The notes: generated from the sequence alone by a model not told the origin. Positions 48,469 through 57,422 are shown, counted from the stretch's first letter. The stretch: 64,000 nucleotides of DNA from Streptomyces spororaveus (GCF_016755875.1 NZ_BNED01000005.1:7577501-7641500); one strand, 5' to 3'. A program made the numbers and translations.

Positions 48469-50697
48469 ATGACCGGGCAGGACCACGCCACGGGGCAGAG
48501 CCGCCGTTCCTTCCTCACCTGCCTCGTGGCCGCGCCGACCCTGGCCCTGGTCACCCGGGCCGGCGCCGACGCGCTCGCCCCGCAGGCCGCCCACGCCGTC
48601 GTGCCGTCCCTGCCGGCCGTCGCCGACGTCATCGACCTCGGCGACCTGTTCATCCTGGCCGGCGCCCCCACCTCGGCCCTGCTGGCACTCGCCGTCGAGG
48701 CGGACGGCACCATCCGCTTCCGGCTGCCGCGCGAAGAGGTCGGCCAGGGCCTCACCACCGCCGTGGCCATGCTGGTGGCGGAGGAACTCGACGCACCGCT
48801 GGCCGACGTCCGCGTGGAACTGGACGACGCCCGGCCCGAGCTGCTCTTCAACCAGCTCACCGGATCCTCCAACTCCATCCGCTCCCTCTACGGGCCGGTC
48901 CGCCAGTGCGCCGCCACCGCCCGGGCCCGCCTCGTCGCGGCCGCCGCCCACCGCTGGAGCCTGGACCCGGCCGCACTGACCACCTCCGGCGGCGCCGTCC
49001 GCGCGCCCGACGGCCGCACCGCCGACTACGGCGGCCTCGCAGCGGCCGCCGCCGACCCCGGCCTGATCGTCCTCGGAGCCACCCCCAAGGAGACCGGCCG
49101 GCACACCCTCGTCGGCCGGCCGACGAGCCGCGTCGACGCCCGCGCCATGGTCACCGGCGCCCTGCGGTACACCCTCGACCTCGACGTACCCGGCGCCAAG
49201 CCCTGCGTCGTGCGCCGCCCGCCCACCCTCGGCGGCACGGTCCGCACCGTCACCAATCTCGCCGCCGTCCGCGCCATGCCCGGCGTCCTGCACGTGGTCA
49301 CGGTCCCGACCGGGGTCGCCGTCGTCGCCGAGACCTTCGGGCAGGCCATCGACGCCAAGGCCGCCCTCCAGGTCACCTGGGGCCCCGGCCCCGCCGACCA
49401 GCTCTCCGACGACCGGATCCGCGCCAAGCTGCGCGCCGCCACCCCGCCGCTGCTGGTCCCGCCCCTGCTGACCCCGTACGTGGACGCCGAGTTCGACTTC
49501 GCCTTCGTCAGCCATGCCCCGATGGAGACCAACTCCGCCATCGCCGACGTGCGCGAGGACCGGGCCGAGATCTGGTCCGGCCTCAAGTCCCCGATCGTGG
49601 CCCGCGAGACCATCGCCGCCGACCTCGGCCTGCCGCTCTCCAAGGTCCAGGTGCACGTGGTCCAGGCCGGCGGCTCCTTCGGCCGGCGGCTCTTCTTCGA
49701 CGCGGCCCTGGAGGCCGCCCGCATCTCCAAGGCGTGCCGCCGCCCGGTCCGTCTCATGTGGACCCGCGTGGACGACACCCGGCACGGGCGGATGCGTCCC
49801 GCGACCCACCACAAGATCCGCGCCACCCACCTGCTGGGCGAGGTACTCAGCTTCGAGCACCGCGTCGCCGCCGCCGAGACGGACTTCCGGCACGGCCTCG
49901 GCGAGATCATCACCGCCACCGCAGCCCGGCTGCCGCTCGGCATCGGCAACGCCACCCTCGCCCAGACCCTCTTCCTGACCACGGTGAAGTCCCCGTACCA
50001 CTTCGGACTCACCACCCAGGCGCTCACCGAGGTGCCCACCGGCATCCCCACCGCCTCCTGGCGCTCGGTCTACTCCGCCAACACGCGCGGCGCCGAGGAG
50101 ATCGTGGTCGACGAACTCGCCGCCCGGACGGGCCGGGACCCGTACCGGTTCCGGCGCACCTTCCTGAAGACCGACGCCCAGCGCGCCGTACTCGACAAGG
50201 TGGCCGAGGAGGGGAACTGGGGACGGCCGATGGAAGCCGGATGCGCGCAGGGCATCGCCTTCCACGAGGAGTACAAGTCCCGCACCGCGTGCCTCGTCGA
50301 GATCGACACCCGGGACCCGGACCACGTCCGCGTCACCAGGGCCGTCATCGCCGTGGACGTCGGCCTGCCGGTCAACCCGCGCGGACTGGAGGCCCAGATG
50401 ATCGGCGGCCTCACCGACGCGATCTCCACCACCCTGCGCGCCGGGCTGCACCTCGACAAGGGGCTTCCGCTGGAGGGCAGCTACAGCCAGTTCCACTGGG
50501 CCCGGCAGCGCGACACCCCGCACGACGTACGGGTGTTCGTACTGCCGGCCACCGGCGAGGAGCCGGGCGGCGCGGGTGAGCTCGGCGTGCCCGCCGCGGT
50601 CGGTGCGATCGCCAACGCCTGGGCCCGGGCCACCGGTTCGAAGCCGCGCAGCTTCCCCCTCGACTTCGACGTCGACTTCACCCCCTACCCCCGCTGA
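48469..50697 (+). CDS. Tat-exported molybdenum hydroxylase large subunit (IorB/xanthine-dehydrogenase family)
   Basis: A 742-residue molybdopterin-binding subunit of the isoquinoline 1-oxidoreductase/aldehyde oxidase type. The N terminus is a twin-arginine signal (SRRSFLTCLVAAPTLALV). Cofactor-contacting segments are LPREEVGQGLTTAVAMLVAE, the glycine-rich VQAGGSFGRRLF near residue 397, and GGAGELGVPA, whose Glu704 is the expected catalytic glutamate. The enzyme hydroxylates an N-heterocycle or oxidises an aldehyde outside the cytoplasm, with electrons passing to the 2Fe-2S subunit encoded next. Relatives of this two-subunit type lack an FAD subunit, and none is present. The ATG at 48469 is used; an in-frame GTG at 48451 is possible. 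Confidence 0.9.
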   Translation: MTGQDHATGQSRRSFLTCLVAAPTLALVTRAGADALAPQAAHAVVPSLPAVADVIDLGDLFILAGAPTSALLALAVEADGTIRFRLPREEVGQGLTTAVAMLVAEELDAPLADVRVELDDARPELLFNQLTGSSNSIRSLYGPVRQCAATARARLVAAAAHRWSLDPAALTTSGGAVRAPDGRTADYGGLAAAAADPGLIVLGATPKETGRHTLVGRPTSRVDARAMVTGALRYTLDLDVPGAKPCVVRRPPTLGGTVRTVTNLAAVRAMPGVLHVVTVPTGVAVVAETFGQAIDAKAALQVTWGPGPADQLSDDRIRAKLRAATPPLLVPPLLTPYVDAEFDFAFVSHAPMETNSAIADVREDRAEIWSGLKSPIVARETIAADLGLPLSKVQVHVVQAGGSFGRRLFFDAALEAARISKACRRPVRLMWTRVDDTRHGRMRPATHHKIRATHLLGEVLSFEHRVAAAETDFRHGLGEIITATAARLPLGIGNATLAQTLFLTTVKSPYHFGLTTQALTEVPTGIPTASWRSVYSANTRGAEEIVVDELAARTGRDPYRFRRTFLKTDAQRAVLDKVAEEGNWGRPMEAGCAQGIAFHEEYKSRTACLVEIDTRDPDHVRVTRAVIAVDVGLPVNPRGLEAQMIGGLTDAISTTLRAGLHLDKGLPLEGSYSQFHWARQRDTPHDVRVFVLPATGEEPGGAGELGVPAAVGAIANAWARATGSKPRSFPLDFDVDFTPYPR

Positions 50698-50718
50698 TCC
50701 CGGAGCCAGGAGTACGCA

Positions 50719-51174
50719 GTGCCCTCGCACACCTTCACCGTCAACGGGCGGAGCGTCACCGTGGACGCGCCCGACGACCTGCCCCTGCTGTGGGTGCTCC
50801 GCGACATGCTGGGCGTCCGCGGCCCCAAGTACGGCTGCGGGGTGGACGTCTGCAAGGCCTGCACCAGCCACCTGGACGGCGCCGACATCCGCCCCTGCGT
50901 GGTGCCCGTCTCCGCGTGCGCCGGCCGAACGGTGACCACCATCGAGGGCCTGGCGGACGGGGACGAGCTGCACCCCGTGCAGGAGGCCTGGCTGGAACAG
51001 GACGTCGCACAGTGCGGCTTCTGCCAGCCCGGCCAGATCATGGCCGCCGTCGCCCTGCTCAAGCGCACCGGCTCGCCCACGGACGAGGACATCGACGCCA
51101 TCGCCAACATCTGCCGCTGCGGCACCTACTTCCGCATCCGGGAGGCCATCCGCAGCGCGGCGCGCAAGATGTGA
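50719..51174 (+). CDS. 2Fe-2S subunit of the molybdenum hydroxylase (IorA type)
   Basis: A 151-residue iron-sulfur protein. Cys40, 45, 48 and 60 form the plant-ferredoxin-type cluster site ([11 protein letters not shown]), and Cys99, 102, 132 and 134 form the second cluster site ([22 protein letters not shown]). This two-cluster layout is that of IorA, CoxS and XDH small subunits. It starts 21 bp after the large subunit stop with a GTG. It has no signal peptide of its own and would be carried through the Tat system bound to the large subunit. Electron transfer to a cytochrome is expected, but no cytochrome gene is adjacent. Confidence 0.93.
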   Translation: MPSHTFTVNGRSVTVDAPDDLPLLWVLRDMLGVRGPKYGCGVDVCKACTSHLDGADIRPCVVPVSACAGRTVTTIEGLADGDELHPVQEAWLEQDVAQCGFCQPGQIMAAVALLKRTGSPTDEDIDAIANICRCGTYFRIREAIRSAARKM

Positions 51175-51352
51175 GCGGCGGCGGGATCCCGTGGCTTCCC
51201 CCGTGTCCGACTCCCATCGAAGCCACCGGGACCCTGCCGCTCGTCCCCCAACCTATGCGCAGGCCGGGACATGCGCAGGGTTCGTCCTGCCCAGTGAGCG
51301 GGCGAGACCGGTATCACAGCGCACAGTGACCGCCGGGTGGTTGAATGCGGCC

Positions 51353-52828
51353 GTGTCCCGGTCCGACGACGTCCTCAAGGTCCACCGGCTCGTCCACGCC
51401 GGGGGATCGACCGCACTGCTGGAGTGGCTCGCTTCCCACCTCGGCGGCTGGGTCGGGGTGGTGGACGCCGAAGCGGAGCACGGCCCGGCTCCCGAGGCCG
51501 CCGTGCGCGGCGCCGCCGAGCTGGGTGCCCGCGGCGTACGGTCGGCGGTCCTGCACGGCGCCGACCGCGCGACCCTGCTGTTCGCACTGGACGGCCGGCG
51601 CGCGCTGGCCGCCGTACTGGAGCAGCCGCACCATCCCGACGCGCCCGCACTCCTCGCGGACGCGGCCGTGGCGCTGGACCTCGTGCTGCGCGCCGAGGAG
51701 GCCGGGAGGCGGGAGGAACGGGTCCGGCGCGCCGAGGCGCAGGTCCGCGAGGCCGTCCTCCACCTGCTGATGAACGGCCGCCTGTCCACAGCCCACCAGA
51801 TCTCCGCCACGCTCGGCCCCGCACTGCCCGATCCGATGCGGATGTACGTCGTCGAGTGCCCCACCGGACGGCGCGCCGAAGTCATGCGGATCTGCCGGGA
51901 ACTGACGGGTGCTCGGGCCTGGATCGTGCGCTGCCCGGTCTATGTGCGCCACCTCATCGTGCTCGTCCCGCCCGACGCGGCCGCGGTGTCCGCCACCGGC
52001 GACCCCCTGGCCGAAGCACTGGTGGCGGCGGCGCCGGACTGCACGGTCGGGGTCAGCGGGGAGGCGGGCCTGAGCGAGGCACCGGCCGCCTACACCCAGG
52101 CCTTCCACGCGCTGGCCGTCGCCCGGGCGAACGGTGACCGGCACGCCCGGTTCGGACCCGGCCCCGAACTGGCCCTCGCCGCGTACGAGGCGGGGGTCCG
52201 CTGGGCCGAGTCCCTGCTCGCGCCCCTGCACACGCACGCGCGTCGGCGCCCCCAGGATCCCGGCGGGCAGGAGCTGCGCGCCACCGCCCACGCGTGGCTG
52301 AATTTCACCTCGCACGCCACCCGGCTGCTGAAGATCCACCGCAACACCCTGGCGGCCCGGCTCCGGCTGATCGAGGCGCTGCTCGGCCTGGACCTCGCAC
52401 GCCTGGCGGACCAGGCGGCGCTCTCCCTGGCCCTGCGGCTCACCTCGGAGACCGCGGCCGGGGCGGGCCTCGGTCCGGGAGCCGGGACGGGGACCGGCGG
52501 CGCCTCCGGAGCCGCCTCCTGTCTCGACGACGTGCTGCGCGACCCACGCCTGACCGACTGGGCCCGTACCCATCTGAGCGCGCTGACCGGACCGGACGCC
52601 CCGCCGGGAGCCCGGGAAACGGTCCGCACCTGGCTGGCGCACGATGCCCAACTCCTCCCGGCGGCCGCGGCGCTGGGGGTTTCCGTCCCCGGTGCCCGCA
52701 AGCGGCTGACGCGGATCGAGGCGCTGCTGGAGCGTTCCCTCCTGCAGTCCCCCAGTGCCCGCCACGACCTGTGGCTGGCGCACCGGGTGGAGGACCTCGC
52801 CGGGTGTCACAAGCCCCAAAAGGGATGA
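51353..52828 (+). CDS. PucR/CdaR-type transcriptional regulator
   Basis: A regulator of about 491 residues. Its middle region (LHLLMNGRLSTAHQISATLG, AWIVRCPVYVRHLIVLVPPD) resembles the sensory GGDEF-like part of PucR proteins. The HTH helix pair HRNTLAARLRLIEALLG lies near residue 328. A second, similar unit (GVSVPGARKRLTRIEALLER) occurs near the C terminus, after a Gly/Ala-rich linker. It follows the molybdenum hydroxylase pair and precedes an APC permease by 30 bp. It may therefore respond to a purine or other N-heterocycle and control uptake and oxidation. The start is uncertain: GTG at 51353, 51326 or further upstream. Confidence 0.8.
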   Translation: MSRSDDVLKVHRLVHAGGSTALLEWLASHLGGWVGVVDAEAEHGPAPEAAVRGAAELGARGVRSAVLHGADRATLLFALDGRRALAAVLEQPHHPDAPALLADAAVALDLVLRAEEAGRREERVRRAEAQVREAVLHLLMNGRLSTAHQISATLGPALPDPMRMYVVECPTGRRAEVMRICRELTGARAWIVRCPVYVRHLIVLVPPDAAAVSATGDPLAEALVAAAPDCTVGVSGEAGLSEAPAAYTQAFHALAVARANGDRHARFGPGPELALAAYEAGVRWAESLLAPLHTHARRRPQDPGGQELRATAHAWLNFTSHATRLLKIHRNTLAARLRLIEALLGLDLARLADQAALSLALRLTSETAAGAGLGPGAGTGTGGASGAASCLDDVLRDPRLTDWARTHLSALTGPDAPPGARETVRTWLAHDAQLLPAAAALGVSVPGARKRLTRIEALLERSLLQSPSARHDLWLAHRVEDLAGCHKPQKG

Positions 52829-52858
52829 TGTGTGAATCAAATGCACGATCATGCCTGA

Positions 52859-54799
52859 ATGAGGCGTATTAATGCGAAACGCATGCTGGTCGGCGAACCC
52901 CTCGACACCGCCCGCCTGGGCGAGACCCTGCTGCCCAAACGACTGGCCCTGCCGATTTTCTGCAGCGACCCGCTCTCGTCGGTGGCCTACGCCACCGAGG
53001 AGATCCTGCTGATCCTCGCCCTCGGCGGCGTCGCACTGCTGCACCTCACCTGGTACGCGGCCGCCGCCATCGTCTTCCTGCTCATCGTCGTCGTCGCCTC
53101 GTACCGGCAGACCTGCCACGCCTACCCGGGCGGGGGCGGCGCCTACGTCGTCAGCTCGGAGAACCTCGGGCAGACCGCCGCGCTCACCGCCGCCAGTGCC
53201 CTGCTCGTCGACTACGTGATGACCGTCGCCGTCTCCGTCGTCTCCGGCGTCTCCGCCATCACCTCGGCCGTCCCCTCGCTCAGCGACCACGAAGTGGTCC
53301 TCTCCGTCGCCTTCGTGGTGCTGCTGACCGTCATGAACCTGCGCGGCGTACGGGAGTCGGGCCGCGTCTTCGCCATCCCCACCTACGGCTTCGTCCTCGT
53401 CATCTACCTCATGTTCGCCGTCGCCGCCGTACGGCTCGGGACCGGCGACACCATCCGCGCCGAGTCCGCCGACCTCCCGATCACCCCGGTCGACACCTAC
53501 ACCGGACTCGCCCTGGTGTTCCTCACGATGCGCGCCTTCGCCTCCGGATGCACCGCCCTCACCGGCGTCGAGGCCATCAGCAACGGCGTCCCCGCCTTCC
53601 GCAAACCCAAGGCGAAGAACGCCGCCACCACGCTCGCCGCGATGGGCGTGCTCTCCGTGACCATGTTCGTCGGCATCACCGCCCTGGCCATGTCGTACCA
53701 GGTCCACGTCGCGGCCGACCCCACCGAACTGGGCCTGCCCCCGGGCACCGCGACCTCCACCGCCCTCGCGCAGATCGGCCGCGCCACCTTCGGCAGCTGG
53801 CACTTCCTCTTCTACCTGCTCCAGGCCGTCACCGCGGGCGTCCTGATCCTCGCCGCCAACACCGCCTTCAACGGCTTCCCGATGCTCGCCTCGATCCTGG
53901 CCAAGGACCGGTACGCGCCCCGCCAGCTCTTCAACCGCGGCGACCGGCTCGTCTACTCCAACGGCGTCGTACTCCTCGCACTCACCGCCATCGCCCTGAT
54001 CGTGGCCTTCGACGCCGAACTGACCCGTCTCATCCAGCTCTACATCATCGGCGTCTTCGTGTCCTTCACCCTCTCCCAGTCGGGCATGGTCCGGCACTGG
54101 AGGAAGGCGCTCGCCTCACCCGCCACCCCGCGCGAGGAGCGGATCCACATCCACCGCAGGCTCGCCATCAACGCGGTCGGCGCCACCCTGACCGCCCTGG
54201 TCCTGGTCATCGTCCTGCTCACCAAGTTCACCCACGGCGCCTGGCTCGTCGTCATCGCGATGCCGCTGCTCTTCCTCGGCATGAAGGGCGTCCGCCGCCA
54301 CTACGACCAGGTCGCCCGACAGGTCGCCATCGCCCCCGACGCCGTCCCGCGCAGGCCCACCCGCCACCACGTCCTCGTCCTGGTCGCCGCCGTGCAGGCC
54401 CCGACCCTCAAGGCCATCGGCTACGCGCAGGGGCTGCGCCCCGACAGCCTGACCGCGGTCACCGTCGCGGCGGACGAGCAGGAGGCGACCCGGCTGCGCG
54501 AGGCGTGGGCCGAGCACGAGACCGGCCTTCCGCTGAAGATCCTGCACTCGCCGTACCGCGAGGTGGTGCGCCCGATCCTGGACCACGTCGAGGAACTGGC
54601 CGCCGGCTCCAGGGCGGACATGCTGTCGGTGGTGATCCCCGAGTACGTGGTGGGCCGCTGGTGGGAACAGCCCCTGCACAACCAGAACGCCCTGCGGCTG
54701 AAGGCGCGACTGCTGTTCACGCCGGGCGTCGCGGTGATCGACGTGCCGTACCTCCTGGAGTCCGCGAGGCCCGCGGATCCGGCGCGGCGGGACGGGTAG
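52859..54799 (+). CDS. APC family amino acid permease
   Basis: A 646-residue secondary transporter with about twelve membrane helices in the first 480 residues. It has FCSDPLSSVAYATEEILLI as the broken first helix typical of APC transporters, then YVVSSENLGQTAALTAASAL and TGVEAISNGVPAFRKPKAKN. The last 150 residues are soluble (RHHVLVLVAAVQAPTLKAIG), a cytoplasmic domain typical of this actinobacterial subgroup. It imports an amino acid, amine or related compound by proton symport. It begins 30 bp after the PucR-type gene. Its last 83 bp overlap the end of the convergent second PucR gene. Confidence 0.92.
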   Translation: MRRINAKRMLVGEPLDTARLGETLLPKRLALPIFCSDPLSSVAYATEEILLILALGGVALLHLTWYAAAAIVFLLIVVVASYRQTCHAYPGGGGAYVVSSENLGQTAALTAASALLVDYVMTVAVSVVSGVSAITSAVPSLSDHEVVLSVAFVVLLTVMNLRGVRESGRVFAIPTYGFVLVIYLMFAVAAVRLGTGDTIRAESADLPITPVDTYTGLALVFLTMRAFASGCTALTGVEAISNGVPAFRKPKAKNAATTLAAMGVLSVTMFVGITALAMSYQVHVAADPTELGLPPGTATSTALAQIGRATFGSWHFLFYLLQAVTAGVLILAANTAFNGFPMLASILAKDRYAPRQLFNRGDRLVYSNGVVLLALTAIALIVAFDAELTRLIQLYIIGVFVSFTLSQSGMVRHWRKALASPATPREERIHIHRRLAINAVGATLTALVLVIVLLTKFTHGAWLVVIAMPLLFLGMKGVRRHYDQVARQVAIAPDAVPRRPTRHHVLVLVAAVQAPTLKAIGYAQGLRPDSLTAVTVAADEQEATRLREAWAEHETGLPLKILHSPYREVVRPILDHVEELAAGSRADMLSVVIPEYVVGRWWEQPLHNQNALRLKARLLFTPGVAVIDVPYLLESARPADPARRDG

Positions 54800-56042
54800 C
54801 CGGTTCCGCCCCGACGCGCTGCAGCACCGCCGCGTGCGCCAGCGCCAGCTCGACCACGTGCCGGGGGTCGGACAGGGAGCGGCCGGTGAGCTGCTCCAGG
54901 CGCCGCAGCCGGTTGGAGACCGTGTTGCGGTGGCAGTACAGCCGCTGCGCGGCGTCGGTGGTCGAGCCCTGGCAGGCGAGCCAGGTGCCGAGGGTGGTCA
55001 GCAGCGTCCGCCGGTCCGCCGCGGGCAGCGCGAGCACCGGGCCCAGGACCACCTGGCACAGCCGGCCGGCGAGTTCCGGCTGCGCCGCGATCAGCGCCGC
55101 CGGCAGCCGTTCGTCCAGCAGCGCGGTGCGCGGGCCCTCGGACCCGGGCGAGGTGCGCAGCGCGAGGGCGGCCAGGCGGTGCGCCCGGGCCAGTTCGGCC
55201 GGCGCCGCGACGACCGGGCCGACCCCCGCGCGCACCCCGAGCGGCGCGAGCAGTTCCCGTACGGACTCCAGCGGATGGTGGCCCAGCTCCACCAGTCCGA
55301 TCTCCCCGTCGGCGCGGGTCCGCCACAGCACGCGCGGAGCGGCGGCGGCCCCGGTCCCCCCGGCCGGGGGGACCGGGGTGAGGGGGGCCACCGGGTTGCC
55401 GGAGGCGTCGGGGGCCAGCACGACCACCGTGAAGCGGCCCCGCTCCGGCAGCCCCAGCCGCGCGGCGGCGGCCTCGGCGGCCGGGGCCGCCGCCCCGTCC
55501 GCCGCCCAGCCCGCCACGCTGGACGCGCCGTCGGCGCCGTCCGCTCCGTCGAGCAGTACGTCCAGCAGAGCCGCCCGGCGCTCCCGGTCCCGGTCGCCGT
55601 GCGCGGCCTCCGTCCGGCGGTAGGACTCGGTCATGGCGTCCGTCGTACGGTCCAGTACGTCCCACAGCGCGGCCGCGCCCGGCAGCAGCCGGGGCAGTGC
55701 CGCCCGGTCGTGCGCGGTCACGGACTCGGTCATGCTCTGCCAGAGCAGCCGGCCGCCACGGCGGTAGGTGCGCAGCACCGAGGCGAGCGGCAGCCCCTGT
55801 TCGGCGCGGAGCGCGCCGACGGCCCGGGCGTCGGCGAGCTCCACCGGCAGACCGCGGGAGGTGTGGACCAGACCCTCGACGGCCTGGCGGAGGTCGTGGT
55901 GGATCCGCTCGCGCAGCTCGGCCCGGCCCAGCAGGGCGGCGTAGGCGGGGTCCTCGGTCAGCGTGCGGTCGGCGAGCCGGTCCGCCGCCACGGCGATCCG
56001 GCGGGACAGGTCCTCGCGTATCTCCTCGATGATCCGCTCCAT
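54717..56042 (-). CDS. PucR family transcriptional regulator
   Basis: A 441-residue regulator. The N-terminal 150 residues are helical (ERIIEEIREDLSRRIAVAAD, LPLASVLRTYRRGGRLLWQS), the middle is a GGDEF-like sensory region with a low-complexity Ala/Gly insert, and the HTH (YCHRNTVSNRLRRLEQLTGR) is near residue 380. The family activates purine, proline or other nitrogen-compound catabolism. A Pro/Arg-rich tail of about 30 residues overlaps the 3' end of the permease gene on the other strand (54717-54799). The start at 56042 gives the conserved ERIIEEI opening. It is divergent from a TetR gene 128 bp away and could control the permease. Confidence 0.88.
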   Translation of the reverse strand: MERIIEEIREDLSRRIAVAADRLADRTLTEDPAYAALLGRAELRERIHHDLRQAVEGLVHTSRGLPVELADARAVGALRAEQGLPLASVLRTYRRGGRLLWQSMTESVTAHDRAALPRLLPGAAALWDVLDRTTDAMTESYRRTEAAHGDRDRERRAALLDVLLDGADGADGASSVAGWAADGAAAPAAEAAAARLGLPERGRFTVVVLAPDASGNPVAPLTPVPPAGGTGAAAAPRVLWRTRADGEIGLVELGHHPLESVRELLAPLGVRAGVGPVVAAPAELARAHRLAALALRTSPGSEGPRTALLDERLPAALIAAQPELAGRLCQVVLGPVLALPAADRRTLLTTLGTWLACQGSTTDAAQRLYCHRNTVSNRLRRLEQLTGRSLSDPRHVVELALAHAAVLQRVGAEPATRPAAPDPRASRTPGGTARRSPRRPA

Positions 56043-56116
56043 GACGCGCAGCCTGACACGGGGGAGGGGGCGGTGGGGAGGGCCCGGACCGGGCAGGTCC
56101 GCTACCGTGTGCGAAT

Positions 56117-56132
56117 CACTGCACCTGCAGTG
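56117..56132. promoter_or_regulatory. palindromic operator upstream of a TetR gene
   Basis: CACTGCACCTGCAGTG is a perfect 7-bp inverted repeat with a 2-bp centre. It lies 38 bp before the TetR ATG and 74 bp before the divergent PucR start, the usual position for an autoregulatory TetR site. Confidence 0.65.
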
Positions 56133-56170
56133 CTCACCAGACGTGCCCACCCATACCCAGGGACCCGCCC

Positions 56171-56734
56171 ATGCGCCAGAACCCGCAGCGCCGCGCCGCA
56201 CTGCTCGACGCCGCCATCGAAGTGCTGGCGCGCGAGGGCTCGCGCGGCCTGACCCTGCGCGCGGTGGACGCCGAGGCGGGCGTGCCCACGGGCACCGCCT
56301 CGAACTACTTCGCCAACCGGTCCCAGCTGCTCGTGCAGATCCTGCACCGCACCCGGGAGCGGCTGGTCCCGGACCCGGCGGACCTCGCCGGCTCGCTGGA
56401 CACCGAGGTCCTGCTCACGCGGCTCCTGGAGCGGATGCGGCGCGAGCGCAGTGTGCACATCGCCATGCTGGAGCTGCGGCTGGAAGGCACCCGGCGCCCC
56501 GAACTCCAGGCGGAGCTCGCGTCCTTCCAGGGCCTGGAGCTGGAGGCCAACATCAGGTGGCACCTGGACGCGGGGCTGCCCGGGGACCGGCAGGGCGTGG
56601 TCCTGATGTACCTGGCGATGCTCGGTCTGATCGTGGACGACCTGACCGCGCCCGCGATGCTGGAGGCGCACCCGGCGCACGGGCTCATTCGGACGATGGT
56701 CGAGCGCCTCCTCCCGGAGAAGCCCGCGGACTGA
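56171..56734 (+). CDS. TetR/AcrR family transcriptional regulator
   Basis: A 187-residue regulator. The HTH spans about residues 6-52 (RRAALLDAAIEVLAREGSRG, LTLRAVDAEAGVPTGTASNY). The helical ligand domain contains SVHIAMLELRLEGTRRPELQ and ends MVERLLPEKPAD, wording typical of the TetR_C_33-like group in Streptomyces. A palindrome 38 bp upstream is its likely operator. It is divergent from the second PucR-type gene and 56 bp upstream of a DUF6461 gene on the same strand. The ligand and remote targets are unknown. Confidence 0.9.
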   Translation: MRQNPQRRAALLDAAIEVLAREGSRGLTLRAVDAEAGVPTGTASNYFANRSQLLVQILHRTRERLVPDPADLAGSLDTEVLLTRLLERMRRERSVHIAMLELRLEGTRRPELQAELASFQGLELEANIRWHLDAGLPGDRQGVVLMYLAMLGLIVDDLTAPAMLEAHPAHGLIRTMVERLLPEKPAD

Positions 56735-56790
56735 CTATCGTGCCGGTGAACAAGCACCGGCGGGGTGGGGACACCGTGGGGAGTGCGCAC

Positions 56791-57411
56791 ATGGCGGACA
56801 TCGCAGAGGACGTGGCGGACGGGATCCGGTGGCTGGCCCACTGGGACCAGTGGTTCGCCGGTCTGACCTTCGCCCGGGGGATAACCCCCGACGAGCTCGC
56901 CGCGCGGCTCGGCGCGCTGCCGGGCGTGCACCCCGGGACGCTGGGCGCGCTCGACGCCTGGAGCATGGTCACCGAGACCGTGGACGGCGACGGCGTGGCC
57001 CGGGTGGGCAGGTGGGGCGGCTGGTCCTTCGCCGTCGAACACGGACTGCCGGCCGGAGCGGAACGGCTCGCCGAGGTCTCCCGGGGCGGTGTCGAGGCCG
57101 TTCACCTGGACCCGCAGTCCGACCACCCGCCCAAGCAGTTCGCGTACGCCCGGGACGGCGAGCTGGTGTGCTGCTTCGGCCTCGGCGAGGAATGCTGGCG
57201 CGGCGGGCACCGGCCGGACTTCCTGCTCCCGGAGCTGATCGCGGCCGGGATCCTCACCCCGGACGGCGCGTGCGCCCGCCCGGCCGGCGAACCGGACGCC
57301 GACCGCGACCGTCACACCCTCGCCGTCGTCGAACGCCGTTTCGGGCTGGCCCTGCCGCGCCACCTCATCGCGGACACCCCGCTCCCCGCGTACGTCACCT
57401 GTACGCGCTAG
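56791..57411 (+). CDS. DUF6461 domain-containing protein
   Basis: A 206-residue soluble protein matching the actinobacterial DUF6461 family: ADGIRWLAHWDQWFAGLTFA at the start, a central VTETVDGDGVARVGRWGGW, and the acidic-aromatic strand pair ELVCCFGLGEECWRGG. The function is unknown; such proteins are often multicopy in Streptomyces. The ATG at 56791 has GGGGAG upstream; an in-frame GTG at 56776 would add five residues. The TAG stop (57409-57411) lies in CTAGGCCGTGTCCGC, which matches the terminal repeat of the MITE-like element at 14788. The same coincidence is seen at the SLOG-like gene. Confidence 0.83.
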   Translation: MADIAEDVADGIRWLAHWDQWFAGLTFARGITPDELAARLGALPGVHPGTLGALDAWSMVTETVDGDGVARVGRWGGWSFAVEHGLPAGAERLAEVSRGGVEAVHLDPQSDHPPKQFAYARDGELVCCFGLGEECWRGGHRPDFLLPELIAAGILTPDGACARPAGEPDADRDRHTLAVVERRFGLALPRHLIADTPLPAYVTCTR

Positions 57412-57422
57412 GCCGTGTCCGC
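57408..57422. repeat. solo copy of the MITE terminal repeat
   Basis: CTAGGCCGTGTCCGC is identical to the first 15 bases (after one C) of the reverse-complemented right end of the 183-bp element at 14788-14970. Similarity continues weakly (CCCGCC). No opposing end is found within the next kilobase. The first bases encode the stop of the DUF6461 gene. The remaining 57423-57553 is non-coding. Confidence 0.5.

Noticed and set aside
48400..50973. An 857-codon minus-strand open frame
   Set aside because: It is antisense to the molybdenum hydroxylase genes, whose cofactor motifs are unmistakable.
56171..56734. This TetR protein as the repressor of the TCTGA-N7-TCAGA sites
   Set aside because: Its own upstream palindrome, CACTGCACCTGCAGTG, is unrelated, so there is no evidence linking it to those sites.
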